A program made the translations under genes and the position numbers. The notes beneath the pieces were generated by a model that was not told where the DNA came from, searched no databases, and saw nothing but the letters and a program-made list of their open reading frames with translations. A stretch of 64,000 bases of DNA from a virus: positions 62,001-126,000 of IMG/VR virus record IMGVR_UViG_3300024299_000645; one strand, written 5' to 3'. Below are positions 34,672-41,846 of the stretch, piece by piece (position 1 is the stretch's first letter; every line of letters starts with the position of its first letter).

Positions 34672-35490
34672 ATGACAATACACATTTATGGTGATAGTTT
34701 TGGAGTAATTTGTAAACATGATAAAACATGGCCGGCTGAACTATCAAGATTAAAAAAAGAAGAAATTGATGTTAAAGCAGAATCGGGTAGTGGACCTAAT
34801 TTTTCTTTAGATTTATTAATTGCAGATTTAGAAAATAGTTCCATTAAAGATGATGATACAATAGTTATTCTGTTATCCGATCAGAAGAGAATGGAGTTTC
34901 CTTTTGTAAGGAATAATGAACATGTTACAGGTGTTTTTAGAATAGCTGAGGATAATAAAGATTGGAAACATCCATTTGAGCCAGATAATAAAGATGATCC
35001 TTGGCCTGGAGTACAGAATCAGTCCTACTTAAATGATTATAAAAAGGAAACAAAAATTATAGCACAAACATTAGGGCCTATGTTTTTATATGAGAATGTT
35101 AAGAATATATCTTTTTTACATTTGTTATCTTTAAATTTTAAAAAGATAAGATTTGTGGTATTTACTTGTTTCAGTTTAGATCATTATCTAGGAACTTATA
35201 AAAACTTCAATATAAATTCAACTGATTTTTTACACAAAATAAAATTTGAATCTTTAGATAGTGAAAATTTTGATTATGTAAAAATTCCTGTAGGACATAT
35301 TGTAGGCCTTGATGATACTGGTATTCAATTAGATAATCACATGACACCAGATAAAAATTTAAAATTTGGTAAATTAGTATATGATATAATAATGAAAAAT
35401 GAGATTGATAGATCCTGGTTTAATACACATCCCTATGATGATCCTTTTGAATACCAGTATCCATTAGAACCCATTTTCATATACGATTAA
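34672..35490 (+). CDS. SGNH-hydrolase-like protein, second of two
   Basis: A 272-residue paralogue of 33864-34670: IHIYGDSFGVICKHDKTWPA (a better GDSF match), SGSGPNFSLDLLIADL, VILLSDQKRMEFPFV, TLGPMFLYENVKNISF and LDNHMTPDKNLKFG. The ATG at 34672 follows the previous stop by one base; an in-frame ATG at 34591 lies in that gene. It ends just before a late promoter, so it may be the last gene of this operon. The role may be O-acetylation or deacylation of a glycan. Confidence 0.6.
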   Translation: MTIHIYGDSFGVICKHDKTWPAELSRLKKEEIDVKAESGSGPNFSLDLLIADLENSSIKDDDTIVILLSDQKRMEFPFVRNNEHVTGVFRIAEDNKDWKHPFEPDNKDDPWPGVQNQSYLNDYKKETKIIAQTLGPMFLYENVKNISFLHLLSLNFKKIRFVVFTCFSLDHYLGTYKNFNINSTDFLHKIKFESLDSENFDYVKIPVGHIVGLDDTGIQLDNHMTPDKNLKFGKLVYDIIMKNEIDRSWFNTHPYDDPFEYQYPLEPIFIYD

Positions 35491-35498
35491 TATAAATA
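35491..35498 (+). promoter_or_regulatory. T4-type late promoter (TATAAATA) before tmRNA
   Basis: Exact TATAAATA immediately after the preceding stop. The expected initiation point, a few bases downstream of the element, coincides with the predicted 5' end of the tmRNA acceptor piece (GGTTG at 35505). The tmRNA and the genes behind it would therefore be expressed late. Confidence 0.7.
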
Positions 35499-35504
35499 AG
35501 ATAA

Positions 35505-35772
35505 GGTTGTTGATATAATTGGATAGCTTTTTAGGACGTGGGTTCGATTCCCACCGCCTCCACCAGAGAGATATAACTTAGATGTTGTATTTCGCTGATG
35601 GGGGCGTAACGGTATTCGACTGAGAGTGAAGGGATTAAGGAGACCTAAGGGTGGTAACCTATAACCAATAATCTAATCGCAGATAATACCGATTATTTTC
35701 CAGCACAAGTGGCACTCGCCGCTTAATCGCTGATGGGCTTATGATTGTGCCTGGAAACAGAAACAATCAACC
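35505..35772 (+). ncRNA. ssrA: Circularly permuted (two-piece) tmRNA
   Basis: The 3' (acceptor) part precedes the 5' (coding) part. The acceptor half has a T-arm GTGGG (35538-35542), loop TTCGATT, CCCAC (35550-35554), then CGCCTCC (35555-35561) and ACCA (35562-35565). After a 34-base intervening loop, GGGGGCG (35600-35606) begins the coding half and pairs with CGCCTCC in a 7-bp acceptor stem with one G-U. The tag frame (35679-35726) starts at GCA and encodes ADNTDYFPAQVALAA then TAA. GGTTG (35505-35509) pairs with CAACC (35768-35772). Permuted tmRNA occurs in alphaproteobacteria, some marine cyanobacteria and some phages. tmRNA frees stalled ribosomes by tagging the peptide for proteolysis. 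Confidence 0.9.
35679..35726 (+). other. tmRNA degradation tag reading frame
   Basis: The resume codon GCA opens a 15-codon frame, ADNTDYFPAQVALAA, ending in TAA (35724-35726). The C-terminal ALAA is the ClpXP degradation signal typical of tmRNA tags, and ADN at the start resembles alphaproteobacterial tags (A-N/D-D-N). This supports both the RNA call and host group. Confidence 0.85.
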
Positions 35773-35789
35773 ACACATAGAAAGGAAAA

Positions 35790-36305
35790 ATGGCTGAATA
35801 TAAAAATGAAGAACCCTGCGAATTTGTATACCGCGTTAAAGCAGTATCAAAAGTAGTAGATGGAGATACAATAGATTGTTGTTTCGATTTAGGATTTGAT
35901 GTAATGTTTCATAGTCGGGTTCGATTATTGGGTATAGATACTCCGGAATCCAGAACAAGACATAAGAATGAAAAGGTGTATGGTTTACTTAGTAAAGACG
36001 CACTTAAATCATGGGTGCATTGGGCTGTTATGGATGATAGAGATGATATTGATATTGAAATTAGATGTCCTGAAGCAGATAGTCGTGGAAAGTTCGGAAG
36101 AATTTTAGGCGAAGTTTGGGTAAATTGTAATGCAGAAGGAGAGCACGGTGGTTGGACTAACGTTAACAAATGGATGTGTGAGAACGGACACGCTGTTGGT
36201 TATTGGGGTCAAAATAAAGATGATGTTAAAGGTGAACATTGGGCAAATAGAGAATATCTTTCCGAACAAGGTAAAATGGCACTTCTTCAATGGGATGAAG
36301 ATTAA
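35790..36305 (+). CDS. Thermonuclease (SNase)-like nuclease
   Basis: A 171-residue protein with staphylococcal-nuclease-type motifs: VVDGDTIDC (the D-G-D-T calcium and substrate loop), RVRLLGIDTPESRT (catalytic R plus D-T-P-E), and the later EIRCPEADSRGKFGRILGEVW. It ends with a helical part. These nucleases cleave single- and double-stranded DNA or RNA with Ca2+. No signal peptide is present, so it would act in the host cytoplasm, perhaps on host DNA. It begins 15 bases after the tmRNA with an AGAAAGGAAA site. Confidence 0.8.
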   Translation: MAEYKNEEPCEFVYRVKAVSKVVDGDTIDCCFDLGFDVMFHSRVRLLGIDTPESRTRHKNEKVYGLLSKDALKSWVHWAVMDDRDDIDIEIRCPEADSRGKFGRILGEVWVNCNAEGEHGGWTNVNKWMCENGHAVGYWGQNKDDVKGEHWANREYLSEQGKMALLQWDED

Positions 36306-37159
36306 TGAAAGCATTCGCTGAAGTAGCAGGTTTGGTATCAAATGCGTATCATGGACAAAATGAAGTTTCTATGATACGTAGTTTTGAAAGTCCACCAATC
36401 ATTTTATCAGGGCCATTATTTAAAAGAATATTTGAACTTACAGAAAAAGAAGCTCTTCACTCAATTGGATTAAGTGATTTAAAAAATAAATTTCCTAAGG
36501 TCCAAGGAAGAGCTAAACAAATTTCTACCTTTACTCAAATGCAACCTAATTCGCAATTTTGGCAAGGTGGAATAGATGATGAGGATAGACCTGGTGGTTT
36601 GTTATTGCATGTGAAAGGAAATGTAACAGGTCAATTCAATCAAGACATGTATACCGAAATATTAAGAGGTGGTAGACGTGTTATAATGCTAAATGATGAT
36701 ACCATTGAAGAGCAAGAGTTTGAAGACGAATTAAAAGGTCTTCAATCCGAATTCAGAAAATTAGTCCATGAAATTTTTAAAAAGAAATTAGGCATTAAAC
36801 CTGATAGCCCTTTATCTTTTTCTGATAATAATTATCCTGAAAATATATTGCGGACAGAATTAGATGGACGACAAAAAGCTACCCTCATTAAAAACTATTT
36901 GGATGGGATGGAAAAGCTTCTGAAAAATAAGAAGTATAAAGAAGCTGTTTCAGATATGATGTTTGATATGATTGCAGTAGGTGATTATGAATATAACGAA
37001 ATTACTATGGAAAAAGTAAAGTTAATTTCAATTTATGTCACAAACTCAAATATAGATCGCTCAGACGTCGATAATCTAAGAAAACAATTTAAAGTCCCTA
37101 TCTATCCAAATGCTTCTCGAACACAAATTGAGAAGATCCTCCAAACAATAAATTCATAA
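36305..37159 (+). CDS. Unknown phage protein, 284 residues
   Basis: Not recognised. It is a soluble protein of alternating alpha and beta style, with a hydrophobic PPIILSGPLFKRIF segment, KVQGRAKQISTFTQM, a glycine-rich GGLLLHVKGNVTG and a helical C-terminal half with DGRQKATLIKNYLDGMEKLL. No nucleotide-binding or metal motif is evident. It shares one base with the nuclease stop and is followed by a host-type promoter for folE, so it ends an operon. A role in DNA or host takeover is only positional. Confidence 0.55.
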   Translation: MKAFAEVAGLVSNAYHGQNEVSMIRSFESPPIILSGPLFKRIFELTEKEALHSIGLSDLKNKFPKVQGRAKQISTFTQMQPNSQFWQGGIDDEDRPGGLLLHVKGNVTGQFNQDMYTEILRGGRRVIMLNDDTIEEQEFEDELKGLQSEFRKLVHEIFKKKLGIKPDSPLSFSDNNYPENILRTELDGRQKATLIKNYLDGMEKLLKNKKYKEAVSDMMFDMIAVGDYEYNEITMEKVKLISIYVTNSNIDRSDVDNLRKQFKVPIYPNASRTQIEKILQTINS

Positions 37160-37167
37160 AAAAATAC

Positions 37168-37196
37168 TTGACATTTTGTTGAATATATCGTATAAT
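37168..37196 (+). promoter_or_regulatory. Host-type sigma70 promoter for folE
   Basis: TTGACA (37168-37173), a 17-base spacer, and TATAAT (37191-37196): both hexamers match consensus exactly. The next gene starts at 37228, with AGGAG before the ATG. This indicates expression by unmodified host RNA polymerase, probably early, of the 7-deazaguanine genes. Confidence 0.8.
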
Positions 37197-37227
37197 AATA
37201 CTATTAAATAATTAATTATAGGAGCAC

Positions 37228-37911
37228 ATGGAAGCACGAAGAAAATGCGATCCAGAGTTGGGTCAATTAGTAAGTGAACACTTGGAAAGTCTTGGTTTAG
37301 AAACACCTATGACACAAGTTCGAAAAAATTATGATAGTGAGACAGCAATTGAATCTATCAAAGGAAACATGACGGAGATTATGACATCATTAGGATTAGA
37401 TCTTAAAGATGATTCATTACAAGATACACCCAAAAGAGTAGCACAGATGTTTGTGAATGAAATTTTTTGGGGACTTGATTATGACAGATTTCCTAAATGC
37501 ACAAAAATTGAAAATAAGATGAACTATAAAGGTTCATTTGTATTAGAAAGAAATATCAATGTTCAATCCTATTGCGAGCATCACTTTATTGTTATTGATG
37601 GTGTTGCCAGCGTCGCTTATCTCCCAAACAAATATGTTTTAGGGTTATCTAAGTTAAATCGAATTGTTCAATTCTTTTCAAAACGTCCTCAAGTTCAGGA
37701 AAGGCTTACTGAACAAATTAGAGCTGCGATTGCGTTTGTTGCTCAGACAGAAGATGTTGCCGTTCAAATTGATGGCGCACATTTCTGTGTTAAATCACGA
37801 GGCATTCAGGATCTCAGATCTACAACTGCAACATTCTCTGCATCAGGTGTTTTTTCAGAAGGATCACAACGTCAAGAGTTCCTTGCAGGATGTCGTTCTT
37901 TAATGGCTTAA
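37228..37911 (+). CDS. folE: GTP cyclohydrolase I
   Basis: A 227-residue type IA enzyme, close to the bacterial length (222). It converts GTP to dihydroneopterin triphosphate, the entry to folate and to 7-deazaguanine (preQ0) synthesis. Visible motifs are DTPKRVAQMFVNEIFWGLD, the zinc ligands in NVQSYCEHHFIVIDG and AHFCVKSRGIQD, YVLGLSKLNRIVQFFSKRPQ and QERLTEQI. The next gene follows after 1 base. With queC and the TGT-like gene in the same operon, a role in phage DNA-base synthesis is more likely than in folate. Confidence 0.9.
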   Translation: MEARRKCDPELGQLVSEHLESLGLETPMTQVRKNYDSETAIESIKGNMTEIMTSLGLDLKDDSLQDTPKRVAQMFVNEIFWGLDYDRFPKCTKIENKMNYKGSFVLERNINVQSYCEHHFIVIDGVASVAYLPNKYVLGLSKLNRIVQFFSKRPQVQERLTEQIRAAIAFVAQTEDVAVQIDGAHFCVKSRGIQDLRSTTATFSASGVFSEGSQRQEFLAGCRSLMA

Positions 37912-37912
37912 T

Positions 37913-38764
37913 ATGACATACATTTCACATGAAATACCTAGATCACTAATAGATGAACATCAAGACTTTATTAGCGATTATCAATTTGTATTACTTCATA
38001 AAATTCTAGAAGATAAAGATTACGCAGAGATGGTTTGTGACTTTGCGAATAATGGAGAATTTACTTATCTTGATAATAGTTGTTTTGAATTGGGTGAATC
38101 ATTAGATAATGATATTCTCTATGAATGGTTCCAAAGATTAGAACCAGACTTTGTAGTTCTACCAGATGTTCTCGGAGATAGAAAAAGAACACTGGAAAGG
38201 TCGATTGAATTTGCTAATGATTATCCAGACACAATCCCTAATGGTATGCCCGTTATTCAAGGAGCAACACCAGATGAAATGATTGATTGCTATAATGACT
38301 TTACTGAGTATAGTGATAAATGGCCGATAATTGGTATACCTTTTGTTTATCGTTGGGCTGATAAAGACCCAACACTTCAGGCGAATGAAAGAATAAAGTT
38401 ACTTGAAAGAATGGACAGAGAGTGTATTGATAGAGATATCAAACATCATCTATTAGGTACGTGGCAAGCAAGAGAATTTGCACATTATAGAGATTATAAT
38501 TGGATTCATAGTATAGATACTTCCAATCCAGTAATGGCAGCATTAGACGGAACACCTTATGCAGGAATTCACGGATTAACACAAAAACCAACATCAACAT
38601 TTGATTCTATTTACGATATGAAAGAAGAAGATATTAACTTAGATCTTTTATATTATAATGTTGATAGTTTTAGACAAATCGTTACGGGTAAATTTCCTGA
38701 GAGAAAATATCCAGAGAATTTAAATTGTTTTAAATACTTTACATATTCAGGACAACATGGCTAA
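37913..38764 (+). CDS. TGT-like protein, candidate phage DpdA (7-deazaguanine DNA transglycosylase)
   Basis: A 283-residue protein resembling the tRNA-guanine transglycosylase fold. EFTYLDNSCFELGES matches the first active-site strand (usually D-S/N-G-x-F), FVVLPDVLGDRKRTLE the P-D-V-L-G-D strand, GMPVIQGATPDEMID and WPIIGIPFVYRW later strands, and the C-terminal part has LDGTPYAGIHG. TGT-like DpdA proteins insert 7-deazaguanines into DNA; short phage forms are known. The operon context (folE before, queC after) supports DpdA. It lacks a clear Cys-rich zinc site, which full TGTs carry. No experimental basis. Confidence 0.6.
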   Translation: MTYISHEIPRSLIDEHQDFISDYQFVLLHKILEDKDYAEMVCDFANNGEFTYLDNSCFELGESLDNDILYEWFQRLEPDFVVLPDVLGDRKRTLERSIEFANDYPDTIPNGMPVIQGATPDEMIDCYNDFTEYSDKWPIIGIPFVYRWADKDPTLQANERIKLLERMDRECIDRDIKHHLLGTWQAREFAHYRDYNWIHSIDTSNPVMAALDGTPYAGIHGLTQKPTSTFDSIYDMKEEDINLDLLYYNVDSFRQIVTGKFPERKYPENLNCFKYFTYSGQHG

Positions 38765-38987
38765 TAAGATAGATCCAGAACACTATCAAAGTAATACAAA
38801 ATTGGAAGCGATTGATGTTATAGAAGCTTTCGATTTAAATTTTCATCGCGGAAACGTTGTTAAGTATGTTTTGCGAGCAGGTAAAAAATCAGAAAAGGGT
38901 TACGAGAATAAAGATAAACAATTAGAAGATTTGAAAAAAGCTAAGTGGTATCTTGAAAGAGTAATCAAAAATGTTACGGAGGGATGA
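38757..38987 (+). CDS. DUF3310-like small protein
   Basis: A 76-residue protein with IDPEHYQSNTKLEAIDVIEA, HRGNVVKYVLRAGKKS and DKQLEDLKKAKWYLERVI. This H-Y...EAIDVI...GNxxKYxLRAGxK...L.KA.WYL pattern is the phage DUF3310 family, often called nucleotide kinase-like; its biochemical role is unsettled. It overlaps the genes on both sides (8 and 4 bases). Confidence 0.8.
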   Translation: MANKIDPEHYQSNTKLEAIDVIEAFDLNFHRGNVVKYVLRAGKKSEKGYENKDKQLEDLKKAKWYLERVIKNVTEG

Positions 38988-39718
38988 TGGACTTACGAGA
39001 AGCTAGAAATAAACTTCCAGAAGTTAAAGAAAATGTTGCAGTTATATTATCCGGTGGCATGGATAGTTCTATTGTTACAATGATGTTAGCCCGACATTAT
39101 GGACCAGAAAAAGTATTTGCTTTAACATTTAACTATGGTCAAAAGCAAGCTGAAGAATGTATGAAGGCAAAAGAATTATGTCGTGAATTAGGTGTACCAC
39201 ATAAGCAATTAGATATAGGTTATTTCGGAGAGTTAGTTCAACCTATTAGTGCAAATATATCTGGCACTGATATTGACATGCCCAACATTAAAGAAGTGTT
39301 GGGAGATCCCCAACCTGTTACATATGTCCCGTTTAGGAATATGATGTTGTTAAGTAATGCATGCGCTTTTGCAGAAGTAGTAAATGCAGAATACATTTTT
39401 TGTGGACTTCAAGTTCATGATGAATATGGGTATTGGGATACAAGCCAAGCCTTTGTAGATGCATTAAATGGCATTACAGTACTAAATAGAACATTCAAGA
39501 CACAAATTATTGCGCCGTTCTCTTTATTAAGTAAAACAGAAGAATTAAAAATATGTAAAGAGCTAGGAACATTTAATTTATTAAAGCATACATTAACATG
39601 TTACGATCCAGATGAAGAAGGTCGTAGTTGTGGAAGGTGCCCTTCTTGTTCTGAAAGAATTAAAGCGTTTCAGAATATTCAAGAAATAGATCCAATACCT
39701 TATCAGGAAGGCGATTAA
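38984..39718 (+). CDS. queC: 7-cyano-7-deazaguanine synthase
   Basis: A 244-residue QueC, close to the usual 220-235. It converts 7-carboxy-7-deazaguanine to preQ0 with ATP and ammonia. The PP-loop VILSGGMDSSIVTMMLARHY is at about residues 21-40, FALTFNYGQKQ and NMMLLSNACAFAE follow, and the zinc site CGRCPSCSERIKAF lies near the C-terminus, with an earlier Cys in LTCYDPDEEG. In archaea and in some phages a Gat-QueC fusion makes the formamidine form. A separate glutamine amidotransferase gene starts at its last base, which suggests a split version. Confidence 0.9.
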   Translation: MMDLREARNKLPEVKENVAVILSGGMDSSIVTMMLARHYGPEKVFALTFNYGQKQAEECMKAKELCRELGVPHKQLDIGYFGELVQPISANISGTDIDMPNIKEVLGDPQPVTYVPFRNMMLLSNACAFAEVVNAEYIFCGLQVHDEYGYWDTSQAFVDALNGITVLNRTFKTQIIAPFSLLSKTEELKICKELGTFNLLKHTLTCYDPDEEGRSCGRCPSCSERIKAFQNIQEIDPIPYQEGD

Positions 39719-40380
39719 TGTGTAGTATTTCTGCAAGCAAGAGCAAAGAAGTTTTATTAAAATTAGTAGAACTTAATAGATATCGGGGCGAAGAATCTCA
39801 TTCAGTTTCACAGTTTTTATATCACGAAGATTTAGATCCTGACGCCAATGGTTTTTATCTTAAACAACAGATTAAATCATATGGCCCTTTAGATGTAAAA
39901 CAATTAGATGGTGAATGGGATTATTGTATTGTTCATCAACAAGCACCCACATCAAAAGAAGTTAATAATACTGATTTAGCAACAGGAAGATTTATTCACC
40001 CAGCTGTGAAAGGAAAATCTTATTTGTGGCATAATGGTATTATTAAAGAAGGAAAATTTGAAGGTGATTGGGATACAGAATGGTTGTTTGATCTTACATT
40101 AGATGATTTAGAAAAAAGCCCTCTTAAAAGATTTGATGCTAAGATAAGTGAAGCAGATGGTACATTCGCATGTATGATGCATCACGATAGTAGTATGTTT
40201 ATATTTCGTAATGAAATTAGTCCTTTGTTTAGTGAAGGATCATCCTTTTCTTCTACTAAGTTTGAAAACTCTATTCCAGTGCCCGCAAATACAATGTGGG
40301 AATTAGATTATGAAATGGGTGGTTTAGTAGAACAATGGAAATTTGAAACAAAAGAAAATCCCTATCATTTTGGAGAATAA
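39718..40380 (+). CDS. Class-II glutamine amidotransferase-like protein (stand-alone Gat partner of QueC)
   Basis: A 220-residue protein beginning MCSISAS: a Cys exposed as residue 1 after Met removal is the catalytic nucleophile of class-II (Ntn) amidotransferases. RGEESHS matches the R-G-x-D-x loop, DYCIVHQQAPTS the R-L-A/H strand and KSYLWHNGIIKE the G-x-N-G-E/I strand. The rest is a beta-rich domain. The ATG shares its base with the queC stop. Gat domains feed ammonia to amidation; fused Gat-QueC makes the archaeosine-type amidine. Here the Gat domain and QueC are separate and in reverse gene order. It could instead be an asparagine-synthetase-like domain of other use. Confidence 0.65.
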   Translation: MCSISASKSKEVLLKLVELNRYRGEESHSVSQFLYHEDLDPDANGFYLKQQIKSYGPLDVKQLDGEWDYCIVHQQAPTSKEVNNTDLATGRFIHPAVKGKSYLWHNGIIKEGKFEGDWDTEWLFDLTLDDLEKSPLKRFDAKISEADGTFACMMHHDSSMFIFRNEISPLFSEGSSFSSTKFENSIPVPANTMWELDYEMGGLVEQWKFETKENPYHFGE

Positions 40381-40847
40381 TGTTTATACACCCCGTGAAT
40401 GCCTCTACTGAGGTAACCAATATCGATGATACAATGATTCAACCAAATACTGTTGATTTACGAGTCGATAAGGTTTATCGAATCGGCGCTGGTCCAATGC
40501 ACATAGATGAAGAAGAAAAGATACATCGAAAGTCAATGGAAATATTTCCCGATGAAGATGGTAATTTTCTTTTAAGTCCAGGCTGTTATGAAATGCAATC
40601 CAATCAACAAGTAGAAATAGCAGAAGGGGAAGTTGCTCTTGTTCTTGGTAGAAGTACTTTTAATAGAAATGGCGTTTTGATTATCAGTTCAATTTATGAT
40701 TCAGGTTTTAAAGATTATGCAGGGGCAACTGTGTATAATATAGGCGGAGAAACAACCGTTAAGCCTAATACGCGATTTGCACATTTAATTATTGCAAAAG
40801 CGGAATCCTTACATAAATATGATGGAGACTATGGCGAAAAAAATTGA
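40380..40847 (+). CDS. dCTP deaminase/dUTPase-family protein
   Basis: A 155-residue member of the dCTP deaminase/dUTPase trimer fold. IQPNTVDLRVDKVYRIG is the N-terminal substrate-binding strand of DCD, LVLGRSTFNRNGVLI and YDSGFKDYAGATVYNIGG the core G-R-S-S and Y-D-x-G-x motifs, and a short KPNTRFAHLIIAKAE strand follows. These enzymes remove dUTP or convert dCTP to dUTP to shape the nucleotide pool. The choice between deaminase and dUTPase cannot be settled by eye. One base overlap with the preceding gene. Confidence 0.75.
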   Translation: MFIHPVNASTEVTNIDDTMIQPNTVDLRVDKVYRIGAGPMHIDEEEKIHRKSMEIFPDEDGNFLLSPGCYEMQSNQQVEIAEGEVALVLGRSTFNRNGVLIISSIYDSGFKDYAGATVYNIGGETTVKPNTRFAHLIIAKAESLHKYDGDYGEKN

Positions 40848-41088
40848 AAATAAAGAAAAAGAAACTATAATAAAAATGCTGACTCCTGAAACATTCAATT
40901 TGGATGTTAAGAAGTTGTCAGATAAAATGCCGGTAATGGATGCAATTTTACATTATTGTGAAATGAATAAATTAGAATATGAAACAGCTGCTTCTTTAAT
41001 ATCCACAGATCTAAAAAGAGTCTTACGAGCTGAAGCTGAAGAATTAAATTTCATACCGACCACATCGAAACTACCTATCAATGTTTAA
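40831..41088 (+). CDS. 33: Late-transcription co-activator gp33
   Basis: An 85-residue protein; ATG 40831 is chosen because it has GGAG (40824-40827) upstream, though an in-frame start further up is possible. KMPVMDAILHYCEMNKLEYE, TAASLISTDLKRVLRAEA and LNFIPTTSKLPI match the gp33 helical core of marine T4-like phages. gp33 ties RNA polymerase at late promoters to the sliding clamp gp45. Its presence explains the TATAAATA promoters elsewhere in the window. Position next to gp59 and gp32 is T4-like. Confidence 0.75.
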   Translation: MAKKIENKEKETIIKMLTPETFNLDVKKLSDKMPVMDAILHYCEMNKLEYETAASLISTDLKRVLRAEAEELNFIPTTSKLPINV

Positions 41089-41172
41089 AAAAGTAAAAGA
41101 GAGTTTGGATGGGTCGTCTTTGCTAGAACACAACCACCTGATTGGGTAACCGCCCTATTCCAAATGCCATGA
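41081..41172 (+). pseudogene. Small frame with apparent -1 shift before gp59
   Basis: An ATG at 41081 inside the end of gp33 reads MFKK and then closes after 22 codons. Adding one A to the A-run (41087-41092) would instead give KSKREFGWVVFARTQ, then PPDWVTALFQMP, ending at TGA 41170-41172, which overlaps the gp59 ATG as ATGA. That alternative is protein-like. It suggests a tiny gene with a missing A, or -1 slippage. It is the second A-run undercall pattern in the window (compare 12243). Confidence 0.35.
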
Positions 41173-41762
41173 ATGAATTTGAGTGTTATAGTCTTTATAC
41201 CTCTCTTAAATTACATTTTACTACAGATTACGATTACTTTAAGTATAATGGTAAATGTAATGTTACACCTGAGTCGTTTAACAAACGAAGAGAGCGATTC
41301 TTTTTTAAGAAATTATCTAGAGAATATCCAAATCCAGAATTAAGAGATTTTCTAGTATCGAACTTTTTAAGTGATATAAATATGTGGATAGGGGATGCTT
41401 TTGGTGAAAAGTGTGTTTCAACCTATCGTGACTGGCGGAAGCGTATTGAGAGTTTACAATACATTTTTCGTGAAGATTGTTCGAACATCATGTCAGATGA
41501 TTCGAATGAGTTCAATGCTTTATTTGAAGTAGTAGATGGACAACATCCACCTATTCTTCGTTATGCTTTAGCGAAAAAAATAAACATTGAATCTTTTATC
41601 ATCCTAGATGATATTTTATGTTTCATACCCAAATTTAATAGAGATCTTCAGGACCCAATCGTGTGGCCGGACTACTATAAGAAGTGTGTGAAATATAAGC
41701 CATTCTTTACTCATGAATTTGAAGCAAGCAGAAAAAGCTTGAAAAAAGTTCTTGACATTTAA
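41169..41762 (+). CDS. 59: DNA helicase loader gp59
   Basis: A 197-residue protein similar in length to T4 gp59 (217), which loads the gp41 helicase onto gp32-coated forks. Matching segments are LHFTTDYDYFKYNGKC, FNKRRERFFFKKLSREYPN, SNFLSDINMWIGDAF and SFIILDDILCFI. The ATG at 41169 fits family starts better than 41142, as it begins right at the conserved FECYSLYTSLK and overlaps the preceding small frame. The gene ends at the -35 of the gp32 promoter. Confidence 0.85.
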   Translation: MNEFECYSLYTSLKLHFTTDYDYFKYNGKCNVTPESFNKRRERFFFKKLSREYPNPELRDFLVSNFLSDINMWIGDAFGEKCVSTYRDWRKRIESLQYIFREDCSNIMSDDSNEFNALFEVVDGQHPPILRYALAKKINIESFIILDDILCFIPKFNRDLQDPIVWPDYYKKCVKYKPFFTHEFEASRKSLKKVLDI

Positions 41763-41780
41763 TAAAGAATGTTATATAAT
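41752..41780 (+). promoter_or_regulatory. Host-type sigma70 promoter for gp32
   Basis: TTGACA (41752-41757), 17-base spacer and TATAAT (41775-41780), all at consensus. The -35 lies inside the gp59 end. The gp32 ATG is at 41847, after AAGGAG. This gives gp32 its own strong host-polymerase promoter. Confidence 0.8.
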
Positions 41781-41846
41781 ATATGTTATATTATGATTAA
41801 GTGAATAAAGCGTATACAACGAAACAAAGCAGTTATAAGGAGAAAT

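Noticed and set aside
35505-35565. A tRNA gene, suggested by GGTTCGATTCCCACC and CCA
   Set aside because: No 5' tRNA half or anticodon arm lies upstream; the acceptor strand pairs with GGGGGCG at 35600, so it is the acceptor piece of a permuted tmRNA.
41375-41383. A late promoter TATAAATA inside gp59
   Set aside because: It lies in a coding region with no late gene start close behind; in AT-rich DNA such matches occur by chance.
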